54,576 nt of DNA, taken from the NCBI GenBank assembly GCA_028533045.1, contig JAQQAP010000024.1, forward strand, positions 1-54,576, read 5' to 3'. This DNA is from Spirochaetales bacterium (GTDB lineage Bacteria; Spirochaetota; Spirochaetia; DSM-2461). Positions 17,840 to 26,577 of this stretch are shown piece after piece (the stretch's first letter is position 1; the number at the start of each line of letters is the position of its first letter). A program made the translations under genes and the position numbers. The notes beneath the pieces are model-generated. The model searched no databases. It was not told the DNA's origin and saw nothing but the letters and a program-made list of their open reading frames with translations.

Positions 17840-18769
17840 ATGAGAATAAAAGAAAGCATGCTTAATAATGTGGTCAAGGGACTCTCCCGTAGTATGACCC
17901 AGAAAGAAATGATTCATCTTGTTAGGCGTATTATACCCGAATACGATCTCCACAAACGAATGGGAGTTTCTCCCCAGCACGCCATTCCCCACGGCGACGG
18001 AGCCCGGCAGATTGTCCGGGATATGAGGGAATGGAACTACTTTCCCGATCTGGTATCCCTTATGGCCCAGGCCGAAACAAAGGGAGTACACGGGAGAAAA
18101 TATCATTTTCCCCGCTTAGGCCATGTAATTCAACTCATGGGAGAAGAGGGACTTATCTACGACAGGGAAACTGGCTCTTTTATAGAGGATTCCCGCCGCA
18201 GTATCTCCAAAAACTGGGGTGTCCTGCGGGAGGGACAAACCAGCACCTTCACCATCCTTAAGCTGGATTTGGTAAAAAACACAGAAATGGTTCGGCAAAA
18301 CGATCCGGATGCGGTTAAACGGACCTTTGACAATATACGAGAAGATGTGGCGGAAATTATCAATCTTCGCCTGGGGCGGATCTGGTCCTGGGAAGGGGAC
18401 GGAGCGGTCTGCGCCTTTTACTACGGCTCCCGAAACGAACAGGCTGTATATGCAGCTATGGAGATCCTCCATCGTCTCTTTCTTTTTAATCATTTTTCCA
18501 ATCGTCTGGACCGTCCCGTTCAAATGCGCCTGGCCATAACGGCGGGCCCCATTGAGTTCTCTCAAGACGAAGGCAAAATAAAAATGGCCGAAACAATTAA
18601 AGAAACGGCCCGCCTCGAAGAAAATCATACCGATTCCGACAGTCTTACCATTACCGAAGGTGTTTACAGCCACCTGCCTCCGGAAGTACTGGGAGGATTC
18701 AAAAGCTGGAATCTCTCGGGCCGGGAGCAGCTTTATAACTACCGCCTCTGCTGGGAGGGGGAACAGTGA
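17840..18769 (+). CDS. Divergent cyclase-homology protein A (retains metal Asp pair)
   Basis: A 309-residue soluble protein. The N-terminal ~130 residues are helical and unassigned. Residues ~135-280 align by eye with class III nucleotidyl cyclases: D143 (TILKLDLVKNT) and D187 (WEGDGAVCAF) match the two metal Asp residues, and R258 (TARLEE) matches the transition-state Arg. The essential Asn is Lys (K254 in ETIKETAR) and the base-selecting Lys is lost, so a homodimer is unlikely to be a normal cyclase. The next gene overlaps by 4 bases and encodes a protein with the complementary remnants. No good ribosome-binding site; a TATAAA ends 5 bases before the ATG. Confidence 0.75.
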   Translation: MRIKESMLNNVVKGLSRSMTQKEMIHLVRRIIPEYDLHKRMGVSPQHAIPHGDGARQIVRDMREWNYFPDLVSLMAQAETKGVHGRKYHFPRLGHVIQLMGEEGLIYDRETGSFIEDSRRSISKNWGVLREGQTSTFTILKLDLVKNTEMVRQNDPDAVKRTFDNIREDVAEIINLRLGRIWSWEGDGAVCAFYYGSRNEQAVYAAMEILHRLFLFNHFSNRLDRPVQMRLAITAGPIEFSQDEGKIKMAETIKETARLEENHTDSDSLTITEGVYSHLPPEVLGGFKSWNLSGREQLYNYRLCWEGEQ

Positions 18770-19716
18770 AATATTTGATTTTTACAGAAAGAGAAACCAT
18801 TAAAGCCTCCTTCCGTCATAGCGGCTACCTCCCTCTGGGATTCCATGGGCTTTCGGAAATCCGGGAAGTTTGCAAGGGAATCCGGGGTGCTATAATTTAC
18901 GTAGATCGGGACAGTCTTTCCAATGAAGAACTCGAGCAGCACCTTTCCTACTTTAACAACCGGGCGGACCTGAGAATAGCCATTATAGATGGAAAAGATA
19001 TCACGAACGACCCGGCAGAATATTTTCAGAACGGAGCAGTGGACTATATTGGTCCGGCTCTTCTAAAAGAGGGACTAAGCCGGCAAAGACTGGAAAAGGT
19101 CCAGCGTTTTAACCCGATTGAACGTCGTTTCATAAACGAGGGCTTTGACAGCAGCGTCCCCTATTCCGGACGGAACTGGGACAGTGTCAAAGAGGGAGAG
19201 GAGTACGTTTTTTCCATGCTCTACGCCGGTCTTGACGACATGGGGCGAATACGGGAGCATCTGGGGCAGGAAGGAGCTGAACGGTTCAATCTGGAATTCC
19301 GTAATTGGATGGACCACCATATGGATGCCTGGTACGGTTACCGCTGGCTCTGGAACGGCTGGGGCGGCGTCTATCTCTTTCCCTTTGACGGTCAGAACTT
19401 CTATGCCATGGAAGCGGCCATGGAGTGTTATCTAAACCGAAAAATTAATAAATTCAGCAATTACGAAATTAAAACGACCTTCCGTCTGGCCCTGCACCTG
19501 GGGTCGACGATCTTCCTGAAGCGAGGCGAAACGGGCAGCATAGTCTCCGATTCGATCAACAGTCTTTTTCACATTGCCTGCCGTGACGGCAGCGAAGACG
19601 AACTGGTTCTCAGCGAAGAAGTGCGTGCTCAGATACCCCCTACCCTTCATCCCTACCTGGAGAAGGGGGTAGAATTCGAGGGACGGAAAATCTACCGGCT
19701 TAAAAGCTGTCTGTAA
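18766..19716 (+). CDS. Receiver-like plus divergent cyclase-homology protein B (metal Asp lost)
   Basis: A 316-residue protein. Residues 1-115 look like a receiver-type alpha/beta fold (GAIIYVDRDS, LRIAIIDGKD, NGAVDYIG) without the acidic pocket of a standard receiver. Residues ~145-290 resemble a class III cyclase domain: the positions of the two metal Asp residues are Tyr153 and Trp199 (WNGWGGVYLFPF), while SDSINSLFHI (261-270) keeps the Asn (N264) that protein A lacks. The ATG overlaps the protein A stop (ATGA), implying coupled synthesis. Most likely it forms a heterodimer with protein A; whether the pair is catalytic or only binds a nucleotide is open. Confidence 0.7.
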   Translation: MKYLIFTERETIKASFRHSGYLPLGFHGLSEIREVCKGIRGAIIYVDRDSLSNEELEQHLSYFNNRADLRIAIIDGKDITNDPAEYFQNGAVDYIGPALLKEGLSRQRLEKVQRFNPIERRFINEGFDSSVPYSGRNWDSVKEGEEYVFSMLYAGLDDMGRIREHLGQEGAERFNLEFRNWMDHHMDAWYGYRWLWNGWGGVYLFPFDGQNFYAMEAAMECYLNRKINKFSNYEIKTTFRLALHLGSTIFLKRGETGSIVSDSINSLFHIACRDGSEDELVLSEEVRAQIPPTLHPYLEKGVEFEGRKIYRLKSCL

Positions 19717-19730
19717 ACAGGAGAAGAATT

Positions 19731-20309
19731 GTGTCCAGAATAAAATCGGCCCTTGAGTTGGCCATGGAAAAGACCGCCGATGTGGAAGCGGACCGGGGAG
19801 CCATCTACCGGGCGGAAGCGGCCCGTGAAGCAAAAAAACGGGTATCCCTCTTTCTCGAAGGCAAGGAAAACGACCTTTTTCCGGAGGAAGTAAAAGAAAA
19901 GGATACCTACGGGGAAACTCTTAAAGAGACCCTTCTTATCAACCTTAAACTCCCCCGAATAAACGAAGACCTGGCGAAAGTGAGCCGTTTGGAAGAGGGA
20001 TTCTCCTCCCTCATCAAGGGGTCCATGGAAAAGGAAGCGGTGACCGGCCTCTTTGGACAGTTAAAAAACTTCTTTGCCCAGTACCTCGATTCCCGGGACC
20101 ACCTTTTGGAAAATCTGGCCGCCCAGTACGAGCCGCAGCTCCGTCAGAAGGAAGCCCAGATCCGCCAGCAGACGGGCCAGGCCATCCGCCTTACCCCCGA
20201 AGAGGATCCGGAATTTGTCAAGATTCTCCAGGAACAGCGAAAAATGATGGACAGCCAGTACGAAGAGGTGATTAAACAGGCGAAGGACCAGCTGAAAGAA
20301 CTTCTTTAA
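19731..20309 (+). CDS. Helical protein of unknown function
   Basis: A 192-residue charged, alpha-helical protein with no signal peptide or membrane segment. A long Q/E/K-rich stretch (~135-160, QLRQKEAQIRQQTGQ) and the C-terminal helix (~170-192) could form a coiled coil. The start is GTG 19731, with AGGAGAAG upstream. It lies 14 bases after the cyclase-homology pair and is probably in the same operon. Its last 38 bases overlap the 3' end of recD on the other strand. No family is recognised. Confidence 0.7.
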   Translation: MSRIKSALELAMEKTADVEADRGAIYRAEAAREAKKRVSLFLEGKENDLFPEEVKEKDTYGETLKETLLINLKLPRINEDLAKVSRLEEGFSSLIKGSMEKEAVTGLFGQLKNFFAQYLDSRDHLLENLAAQYEPQLRQKEAQIRQQTGQAIRLTPEEDPEFVKILQEQRKMMDSQYEEVIKQAKDQLKELL

Positions 20310-21918
20310 TCCGGGAATTCCGAAAAACGCCCCTATCCAGACAGGCCTCAAGGGTGGAAATATCACTGTAAAGACGGACTTTATCCTTGGCACGGGTCAA
20401 AGCCGTATAAAGGATCTCCCGCGAGAGCAGCTTGTCCGCCCCCTCAGGCAACATAACTGCCACTTCGCGAAACTCGGACCCCTGGCTTTTATGAATGGTC
20501 TGAACCCAGCTCTCTTCCCACTCACCCAAATAGGTAAGGGGGATATGGCGATAACCGTCGGCTTCTTTAAAGAAAACATGAGGCTCACCGGCAAAAAGGA
20601 AGATGACACCCCTGTCGCCGTTAAATAGATTCAAGTCATAGTCGTTAATACTTATCATAAGGGGGATTCCGTGAAGCCCTCCTTTAAAAAGCCGTTCCCG
20701 GACCTCCCCGTTTACCCGTTCCACCCCATAGAGCCCCTTACGGCTGGGACAGAGGATAATTCGTTCGTTATAACAGACAAACCACCGTTCCATTTCGTCC
20801 CGGCAACTCTCCCAATGGGTTACTTTTTCCTCGAAACCTCTGCTGCGGGGAGGGAGGTGCTCCCCATAAAAATCGCCCGCAGTCCGGTAAAGTTTCTCCG
20901 CCCGATCGGGAAAGGGATGAAACGCTACAGCCTCACCCTTCTCTTCCAGAATACGGCGTGTCTCCTCTTTCTCTCCCTTTATTATGGCTCCGGCCAGGGT
21001 AATGATCTCCTTATTGGAGCGGTATACCTTCTTCAAGAGAAGCACCTTGTCTGCCAAACGGTGTCCTTCCTTCTCCGAATCATAAAGAAAATCGGAAAAA
21101 AGGGCTCCCGCTTCTACAGAAGGGAGCTGATCCTTGTCCCCCACCAAAAGAAGATGTCCCCGGGAAGGCAAAGCGTCAAAGAGAAGGCTCATCATTCTTA
21201 AGTCGATCATGGAGGCCTCATCGACAACAACAAGATCGGCGGGGAGAGGATTGTTCCGGTCGTAGCCGGGTTCTCCCGTGTCAAAGCGAATTTTTAGCAT
21301 CTTATGCAGGGTCCGGGCTTCTTCGGAAATATTCCGTTCCGAAAGGCTCTGTTCCATCCTTTTGGCGGCCCGCCCGGTGGGAGCGGCCAGAGCAATACGC
21401 AGGGGTTCCCGACCCGATTGAAGGGCGGCCTTGTTCAAGGCGTGAATAATTCCGGAAAGGGCGGTGGTTTTTCCCGTACCGGGACCGCCGGTTATAATAT
21501 AGAAGGGCTCCCGATTAATTTTGAGGCAGGCCGAACGTACCTCCGATGAGGCGGGGAGGTAATCTTCCAGCCCCTCAATCAAGGGCAGTTTTTCCCGGGA
21601 GAAAAGCCTCTCCATCCGCTCAAGGAACTCATCCTCCTGTGCCTTGCGCCTTCGGGTATAGAGATAGCGGTTTTCGCTCACCACAAAGGGAGAATTATCG
21701 GAACGGAAATAGTCTCCGTATTTTTCCATAATAGCCCGGCCGTCCTCTTCCAACTCCACCCTAAGATGGCCCGATTCGTTCTCCTTAAAAAGATTAAGAA
21801 GAAAGAAAAAAAGGTCCTTCTCCCCTCCTCCTTCAGAGGCCAGTTTGTCGGCCAGGAAAATCTGATACCATTCGGCTCCGTCCTCACGGGCGCGGCTGTG
21901 ATAGGCTTTAAACTTCAC
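20272..21918 (-). CDS. recD: Exodeoxyribonuclease V alpha subunit (RecD helicase)
   Basis: A 548-residue superfamily 1B helicase, the 5'-3' motor of RecBCD. Walker A is GGPGTGKTTAL; Walker B is VVDEASMIDL; LVGDKDQLPSVEAG is motif III; and the C-terminal TIHKSQGSEF and YTALTRAK are motifs V/VI. The start chosen is GTG 21918, with AGGAG seven bases upstream, rather than an in-frame ATG at 21993 that would overlap recB by 86 bases. With GTG the overlap is 11 bases. The 3' end overlaps the convergent 192-residue gene by 38 bases. Confidence 0.93.
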   Translation of the reverse strand: MKFKAYHSRAREDGAEWYQIFLADKLASEGGGEKDLFFFLLNLFKENESGHLRVELEEDGRAIMEKYGDYFRSDNSPFVVSENRYLYTRRRKAQEDEFLERMERLFSREKLPLIEGLEDYLPASSEVRSACLKINREPFYIITGGPGTGKTTALSGIIHALNKAALQSGREPLRIALAAPTGRAAKRMEQSLSERNISEEARTLHKMLKIRFDTGEPGYDRNNPLPADLVVVDEASMIDLRMMSLLFDALPSRGHLLLVGDKDQLPSVEAGALFSDFLYDSEKEGHRLADKVLLLKKVYRSNKEIITLAGAIIKGEKEETRRILEEKGEAVAFHPFPDRAEKLYRTAGDFYGEHLPPRSRGFEEKVTHWESCRDEMERWFVCYNERIILCPSRKGLYGVERVNGEVRERLFKGGLHGIPLMISINDYDLNLFNGDRGVIFLFAGEPHVFFKEADGYRHIPLTYLGEWEESWVQTIHKSQGSEFREVAVMLPEGADKLLSREILYTALTRAKDKVRLYSDISTLEACLDRGVFRNSRIKEVLSAGPSPV

Positions 21919-24900
21919 CGTATGTCTCCTCTGTAAAGTCGGCCAGGAAGCTTGTGAGGTCCTCCCGTCCGGGGCGGGTAAAGAAGAGTCCACGCCCGGG
22001 GTGGTCCGGCGTCATTCCCCGGTTAAAAAAGTAGAAAACCCCGCCAAAGTCCCGGTCGTAGTCAAAATCGGCCCCGTTTCGCGTCATAAAAAGGTAGAAG
22101 GCCGCCGAGTAGATCCAGTACTGAAGATGGTAACTGTGGTCGTCCATGATCTGCCCCACCGACTTCTCATCGTAGGGCGCCCGGTCTCCCGAAGCACAGC
22201 GGGTTGTCTTCCAGTCGGCAATGTAATAGCGCCCCTCATGAAGGAAAATCAGGTCGATAAAACCTTTTAGATAGCCCCGGGAAATCGTTCCCCGGAAGTC
22301 ATTCAGCTCAATAGAACCCTTATCTTTCAGACGAATAAGAAATTCCAACTCGTGAAGCCGTTGTTCCCCCGGCAAATCCCTTAAGCGCAGGTCCGGAACT
22401 TCTCCGGGAAAAATCAAAGGAGCGTTCAAGGTATTCCAGACCATCTCCTTGACCACCGGCCCGAATTGACGGAACCAGTCAGCCTTAAAATAGAAGAGGC
22501 TCTTCTCCTTTACTTCCAGATCGATCCCTTCATGGGTCAGAAAGGCCTCAAGACTCCCGTCGGCCAGGGTATAATCAAGCTCCTCAAAAAGGCCGTGCAC
22601 CAGGTTCCCCAGGCCCGCGCCGCCGGGTATATTCTCGGGAGTGATAGTGTCATCCGCCTCTTCCGGCTCCTCCCGGCCCCGGTCGTAATCCGCTTCTGCC
22701 TGGCTGTTCTCGTCCTGCAAGGTCTCGCTGTGGGCCAGATCCTGGGTAAGAGAGGAAAAACTGAGGAGTGAGGGATAGCGCTTATTCAGGCGGAGGGAAG
22801 GAATGACCGGCTTAACCAGGGGTGACTGAATTCCTGCGGGCCCGTAACTGCCCTGACCTTCCAACAGGGGCACTAGCCTAAAAAGGCCTTCCCCCTTCTC
22901 CAGGAGTGTTTGACAGGCTTTGAGGCCGATTCCCTCGGGGATTTTAAGACTCGACCCTTCAAAGGGGTTGAGATCCCCCGTATCACTGCCGGAAATCTGG
23001 TGATAAAACCAGGAGATCCAGCCCTTGTCCCACCCTTCATAGAGGGGCATGTAAAGCTTCGATTCGGCCCGGGTCAAACCAACGTAGTAGAGCCTTTTTT
23101 TCTCTTCCCAGGCCTCTGTTCTCGCTCGGGGTCCGTTCTCCTTTTTCTTGAGGTAGTCCAACCAGTTCTCATCGCCTTTGCGGAAGGTGAGTTCTTCGGC
23201 CATACGATTGATAATTTCCGGGTAGAGTCCGCCCCCAAAGAAAACCAGAGGGAATTGAAGCCCTTTGGACTTGTGAAGGGTCATGATTTTTACCGCTTCC
23301 CCGTCCCGGTCGAGGCGCACCTGAAAAGTTTCGTCCCCGTGTTTACGGGAAAGTTCTGCGCGGCAGAAGCGAAAAAGTTCCCCCGTATTGAGTCTTTTGG
23401 CGGTCTGTTCCCCGTGAAGGAGTTCCAGAATATGGCGCAAGTTGGTAAAGAGCCGCTCCCCGCCGGGTTCCTTCATAAGGCGAATGAGAAAGTTTGTCCC
23501 CAAGTGACCTATGCGGGCCCGGCCGGTTCCTCCCCCCTCTTCAAGGTTGGCGGCAATCTCCTCGCCCAATCGGCAGAAGTGGGAAAACTGGCCTATTAAA
23601 TCGCCCCGGTCGGTCTTTTCCCGGTAGAGGCGAAAGCGGAGAACCAAACTGTCTAAAAAGCCCTTTTCCTCCAGATAGACCAGCTCCTTCGCGGTCAAGC
23701 CGACTAGGGGAGAGAGGAGGAGCTTCTTGATCGATTCACCCCTGTCCTTCCCCATCATGGCCTCTAAAAACATAAGGGGAAGGGAGACTTCCCGGGAGGA
23801 AAAGATATCCCGTTCGTTAAATATGACCGCCGGAATACCCCGGTCGGTAAGAAGTTTATGGAAACGGATACACTCTTTGTTCCCCTCCAACAGGACCGCC
23901 ATATCCGAAGGCACCAGAGGCTTCCCATCCAGATTATAATCGGCCCCGGCCAAAAGACCTTCCACATGATCGGCCATGGAATTCAGCCACAGATCAACCG
24001 CCTCTTCCCTGTTTTTAGGCTCCCCTTCCAGTCTGAGAAAATCGATAGGAGGCTCCGGCTCATCCCCCTTTCGGAGGGTGGGAACATCGGGCTTCCCCGC
24101 TCCTACGGGACTGTAGCCTATGGTTCCCGGCCGTCCCTCCTCACCAAAGAGGGCGCCAAAAAAGTGGTTGAATCCGTCAAGAAGACGGGGATGGGAGCGG
24201 TAATTATTTTCAAGACGGAAGCGGTTCTCTTTGGGAAGGGAATCCTTTACCTTAAGGTAGACGTTCAGATCGGCTCCCCGAAAACGATAAATTGACTGCT
24301 TGGGATCGCCAATAAGGAAGTAATTTTTCCCTTCCCCCGTAAATAGGGCGGAGAACATCTCCCACTGACGCTGGTCCGTATCCTGGAATTCGTCAACAAG
24401 GAGAACGTCGTAGCGGCTACGGAGAGCCTTGAGAAGATTATCCTTACGTTCCGGACCGGTGAGCTGGCTATGAACCAGGTCTATGAGGTCGTTAAAAGAG
24501 AGTTTTCCCGTGCGGAGCCGTTCCCGATTCCGTTCCATAATCACTTCCCGGGCACAGTGGAACTGAAAAAGGAGGGAGAGCGATTTAATGAGGGATTCGG
24601 ACTTACTCTCTTCATAAAAGATTTCCGGCAGAAGGCGTGCCCAATTAATGAAGGCCCTGGTAAAAGGGGACGATCCAGAATGCTCGCAGTTTCTTCCCTG
24701 ATTCAGCTGGGTAAAAAATCCCTTACCCACCCCATTCAGGTGCTCCAAAAGGTCACTACAGCCGGCCGGATGTTCCAGGGCCATCAGTTTTTCATAGAGA
24801 GCGGCCGCCCCCTTATCTCCCAGACGATAGCCTAAACCGTCCTCTTTTAAAGCCAAAAGCAGCTCATCGGAAGAACCAAGAGCTTTGCACTCCCGGCCCA

Positions 24901-25534
24901 ATTCAAAAGCTCCCCGGGAAAGAGGTTCCTTGCCCCAATTGCGGCAGAGATCTTTAAGCAGGGCCTCTTCCTCTTCCCCCGGAATAAGAGAATAGGCCCC
25001 GTTGAGCTTTTCCGAAGCAATAATTTTTTCAATATTTTCTATAAGAGAGGCGTAACCCTTCGTTTTCTTCCAGGCCGCCCGATAGGCTTCCTTTATAAAG
25101 GGGTCGGAGTTTTTTTCATTTTTCCGAAACCAGTCCTGAACCAGCCGGCCGGTACTCTCCTCGTCCCCGCCGATTTCCGCTCCCGGTGGCAGGCCGCATT
25201 CAAAGGGCAGGGTCTGAAGAACCTGGGCGCAAAAGCCGTGAATGGTGTTGATGGCAGCCCGGTCAAAGTCACCAGAGGCACGGCGCAAAAGATCCGCCCG
25301 TTCCCCTTGGGCCCGGCCCTTTTCCGCCGTCAGCAAGCGGCCTATTCTTTCCTGCATTTCCCGTGCGGCCATATTGGTAAAGGTTACCACAAGAATCCGG
25401 GAGACCGGAATCTCCCGCTCCGTAACCAAGCGCAACACAAGCCTTTCCAGGGTATAGGTTTTTCCCGTTCCCGCCGACGCTTCCAGAAGGATATTTTTGT
25501 CAAGGGGAGCTTTCTCCCAGTCAAAGGGCTGCAT
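21908..25534 (-). CDS. recB: Exodeoxyribonuclease V beta subunit (RecB helicase-nuclease)
   Basis: A 1208-residue UvrD-type 3'-5' helicase with a C-terminal nuclease, close to the E. coli length. Walker A is EASAGTGKTYTL (~18-29); DEFQDTDQRQWEMF is motif II; KQSIYRFRGAD and TLHKSKGLQFP follow; and GFIDLIFLHEGRYYIADWKTTR (~1105) is the RecB-family nuclease core with its D-x(n)-D-x-K metal site. Together with RecD it should process double-strand breaks. recC, normally adjacent, is not next to it: the neighbouring gene upstream is an unrelated plus-strand TPR gene. Confidence 0.95.
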   Translation of the reverse strand: MQPFDWEKAPLDKNILLEASAGTGKTYTLERLVLRLVTEREIPVSRILVVTFTNMAAREMQERIGRLLTAEKGRAQGERADLLRRASGDFDRAAINTIHGFCAQVLQTLPFECGLPPGAEIGGDEESTGRLVQDWFRKNEKNSDPFIKEAYRAAWKKTKGYASLIENIEKIIASEKLNGAYSLIPGEEEEALLKDLCRNWGKEPLSRGAFELGRECKALGSSDELLLALKEDGLGYRLGDKGAAALYEKLMALEHPAGCSDLLEHLNGVGKGFFTQLNQGRNCEHSGSSPFTRAFINWARLLPEIFYEESKSESLIKSLSLLFQFHCAREVIMERNRERLRTGKLSFNDLIDLVHSQLTGPERKDNLLKALRSRYDVLLVDEFQDTDQRQWEMFSALFTGEGKNYFLIGDPKQSIYRFRGADLNVYLKVKDSLPKENRFRLENNYRSHPRLLDGFNHFFGALFGEEGRPGTIGYSPVGAGKPDVPTLRKGDEPEPPIDFLRLEGEPKNREEAVDLWLNSMADHVEGLLAGADYNLDGKPLVPSDMAVLLEGNKECIRFHKLLTDRGIPAVIFNERDIFSSREVSLPLMFLEAMMGKDRGESIKKLLLSPLVGLTAKELVYLEEKGFLDSLVLRFRLYREKTDRGDLIGQFSHFCRLGEEIAANLEEGGGTGRARIGHLGTNFLIRLMKEPGGERLFTNLRHILELLHGEQTAKRLNTGELFRFCRAELSRKHGDETFQVRLDRDGEAVKIMTLHKSKGLQFPLVFFGGGLYPEIINRMAEELTFRKGDENWLDYLKKKENGPRARTEAWEEKKRLYYVGLTRAESKLYMPLYEGWDKGWISWFYHQISGSDTGDLNPFEGSSLKIPEGIGLKACQTLLEKGEGLFRLVPLLEGQGSYGPAGIQSPLVKPVIPSLRLNKRYPSLLSFSSLTQDLAHSETLQDENSQAEADYDRGREEPEEADDTITPENIPGGAGLGNLVHGLFEELDYTLADGSLEAFLTHEGIDLEVKEKSLFYFKADWFRQFGPVVKEMVWNTLNAPLIFPGEVPDLRLRDLPGEQRLHELEFLIRLKDKGSIELNDFRGTISRGYLKGFIDLIFLHEGRYYIADWKTTRCASGDRAPYDEKSVGQIMDDHSYHLQYWIYSAAFYLFMTRNGADFDYDRDFGGVFYFFNRGMTPDHPGRGLFFTRPGREDLTSFLADFTEETYGEV

Positions 25535-25593
25535 GGGGCTATTCTACGGAAAATAAACCGGGTAAGCAAGGGCAAATTAAGGGCTACAGTCTC

Positions 25594-25622
25594 TTCCCAT
25601 TTTTTTACACCTCTGATATACT
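25594..25622 (+). promoter_or_regulatory. Putative promoter of the TPR/greA pair
   Basis: TTCCCA (25594-25599), 17 bases, then TATACT (25617-25622). The ATG of the TPR gene follows after exactly 7 bases, so the transcript would be leaderless or nearly so. The AGG directly touching the ATG is too close to act as a Shine-Dalgarno site. Confidence 0.5.
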
Positions 25623-25629
25623 AGTAAGG

Positions 25630-26556
25630 ATGATGGCGCAGAAAAAGTCTAATGATCAAGTCATCATGTTGCTTGAAGCGGGAGAATTCCTTGAAGCGCA
25701 GGCTTATCTGAGCCGGATGCTGACGGAAGATCTGAACGATCCTCATGTGAGTGACGGACTCAAAATTACCGCGTTCTGGCTTGCCCGTCTGGAAGAAATG
25801 GACGGAATGGCCGGAGAGGTGGAGCGGGCGGATTATTTCTACGCCCAATGGTTCCGTTTTACCGCCTTTGTGGGACGTCAGAGTTCATTCGTCTTCGAGC
25901 GTGGCTACAACAGTGTAAAAAAGTGGGTTTTCAGGACAGTACTGGAAACCTACAAGAGGCATAAAGCCCAGTTTAAGCACTCCGATTCGTCTTTTTATTT
26001 ACGAACCGGGCGCTGTTACAAATTTCTGGGCCGGTACGATGACGCCCTAAAGGAAATGGAGGAGGCCCTCCGTTATAACCGGGACTCGTCGGAAATCATG
26101 GCGGAATTCGCCGATTGCTACGGCCTCTTGAACGAAATAGATTATTCCAAGGTTCTTTTCCGGGAAGCCTTTTACCTAGGGCCCCAGGGTGTGAATCTTG
26201 ACCTGATACAGTCGGGATATATGGTTCGCCTCATTGAGCGGGTGAAAGAGAGAAGTGACCGGGAAGAGGAAGTAAAAGAGTGGATTCCCGTTTACGCCGT
26301 CCTTTACGAAGTGTTCGACGTAAAAAGGGAAATGAAGGAGCTTGAGGCGGGGCGTCTCAGGCAGTCGATCTACGGATTGCAAAGCGAATTAAAATCACCG
26401 GACAAGGAGTGGCGGACAGTACCCCGCCTGCTCTACCGCTATTTTCTATTAATCGATTATTACCTCTCTTCGGGAAAGGAGCGGGAGAAAATAGGGGATA
26501 TCCTCAAAAGGATAGAGCTGCTTGACCGGGATATTTTTAAGTTATATATCAGTTAA
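25630..26556 (+). CDS. Tetratricopeptide repeat protein
   Basis: A 308-residue cytoplasmic protein with no signal peptide. TPR-type helices occur around residues 115-200; FYLRTGRCYKFLGRYDDALKEMEEALRYN is a clear consensus repeat, followed by a degenerate one (ADCYGLLNEIDYSKVLFREAF). The rest is helical and charged. It lies 21 bases before the giant greA, whose N-terminal part is also helical-repeat-like, so the two may act together; that is inference. The start could be either of two consecutive ATG codons (25630 or 25633). Confidence 0.75.
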   Translation: MMAQKKSNDQVIMLLEAGEFLEAQAYLSRMLTEDLNDPHVSDGLKITAFWLARLEEMDGMAGEVERADYFYAQWFRFTAFVGRQSSFVFERGYNSVKKWVFRTVLETYKRHKAQFKHSDSSFYLRTGRCYKFLGRYDDALKEMEEALRYNRDSSEIMAEFADCYGLLNEIDYSKVLFREAFYLGPQGVNLDLIQSGYMVRLIERVKERSDREEEVKEWIPVYAVLYEVFDVKREMKELEAGRLRQSIYGLQSELKSPDKEWRTVPRLLYRYFLLIDYYLSSGKEREKIGDILKRIELLDRDIFKLYIS

Positions 26557-26577
26557 ATATTAGGAGGATGTCTGCGA

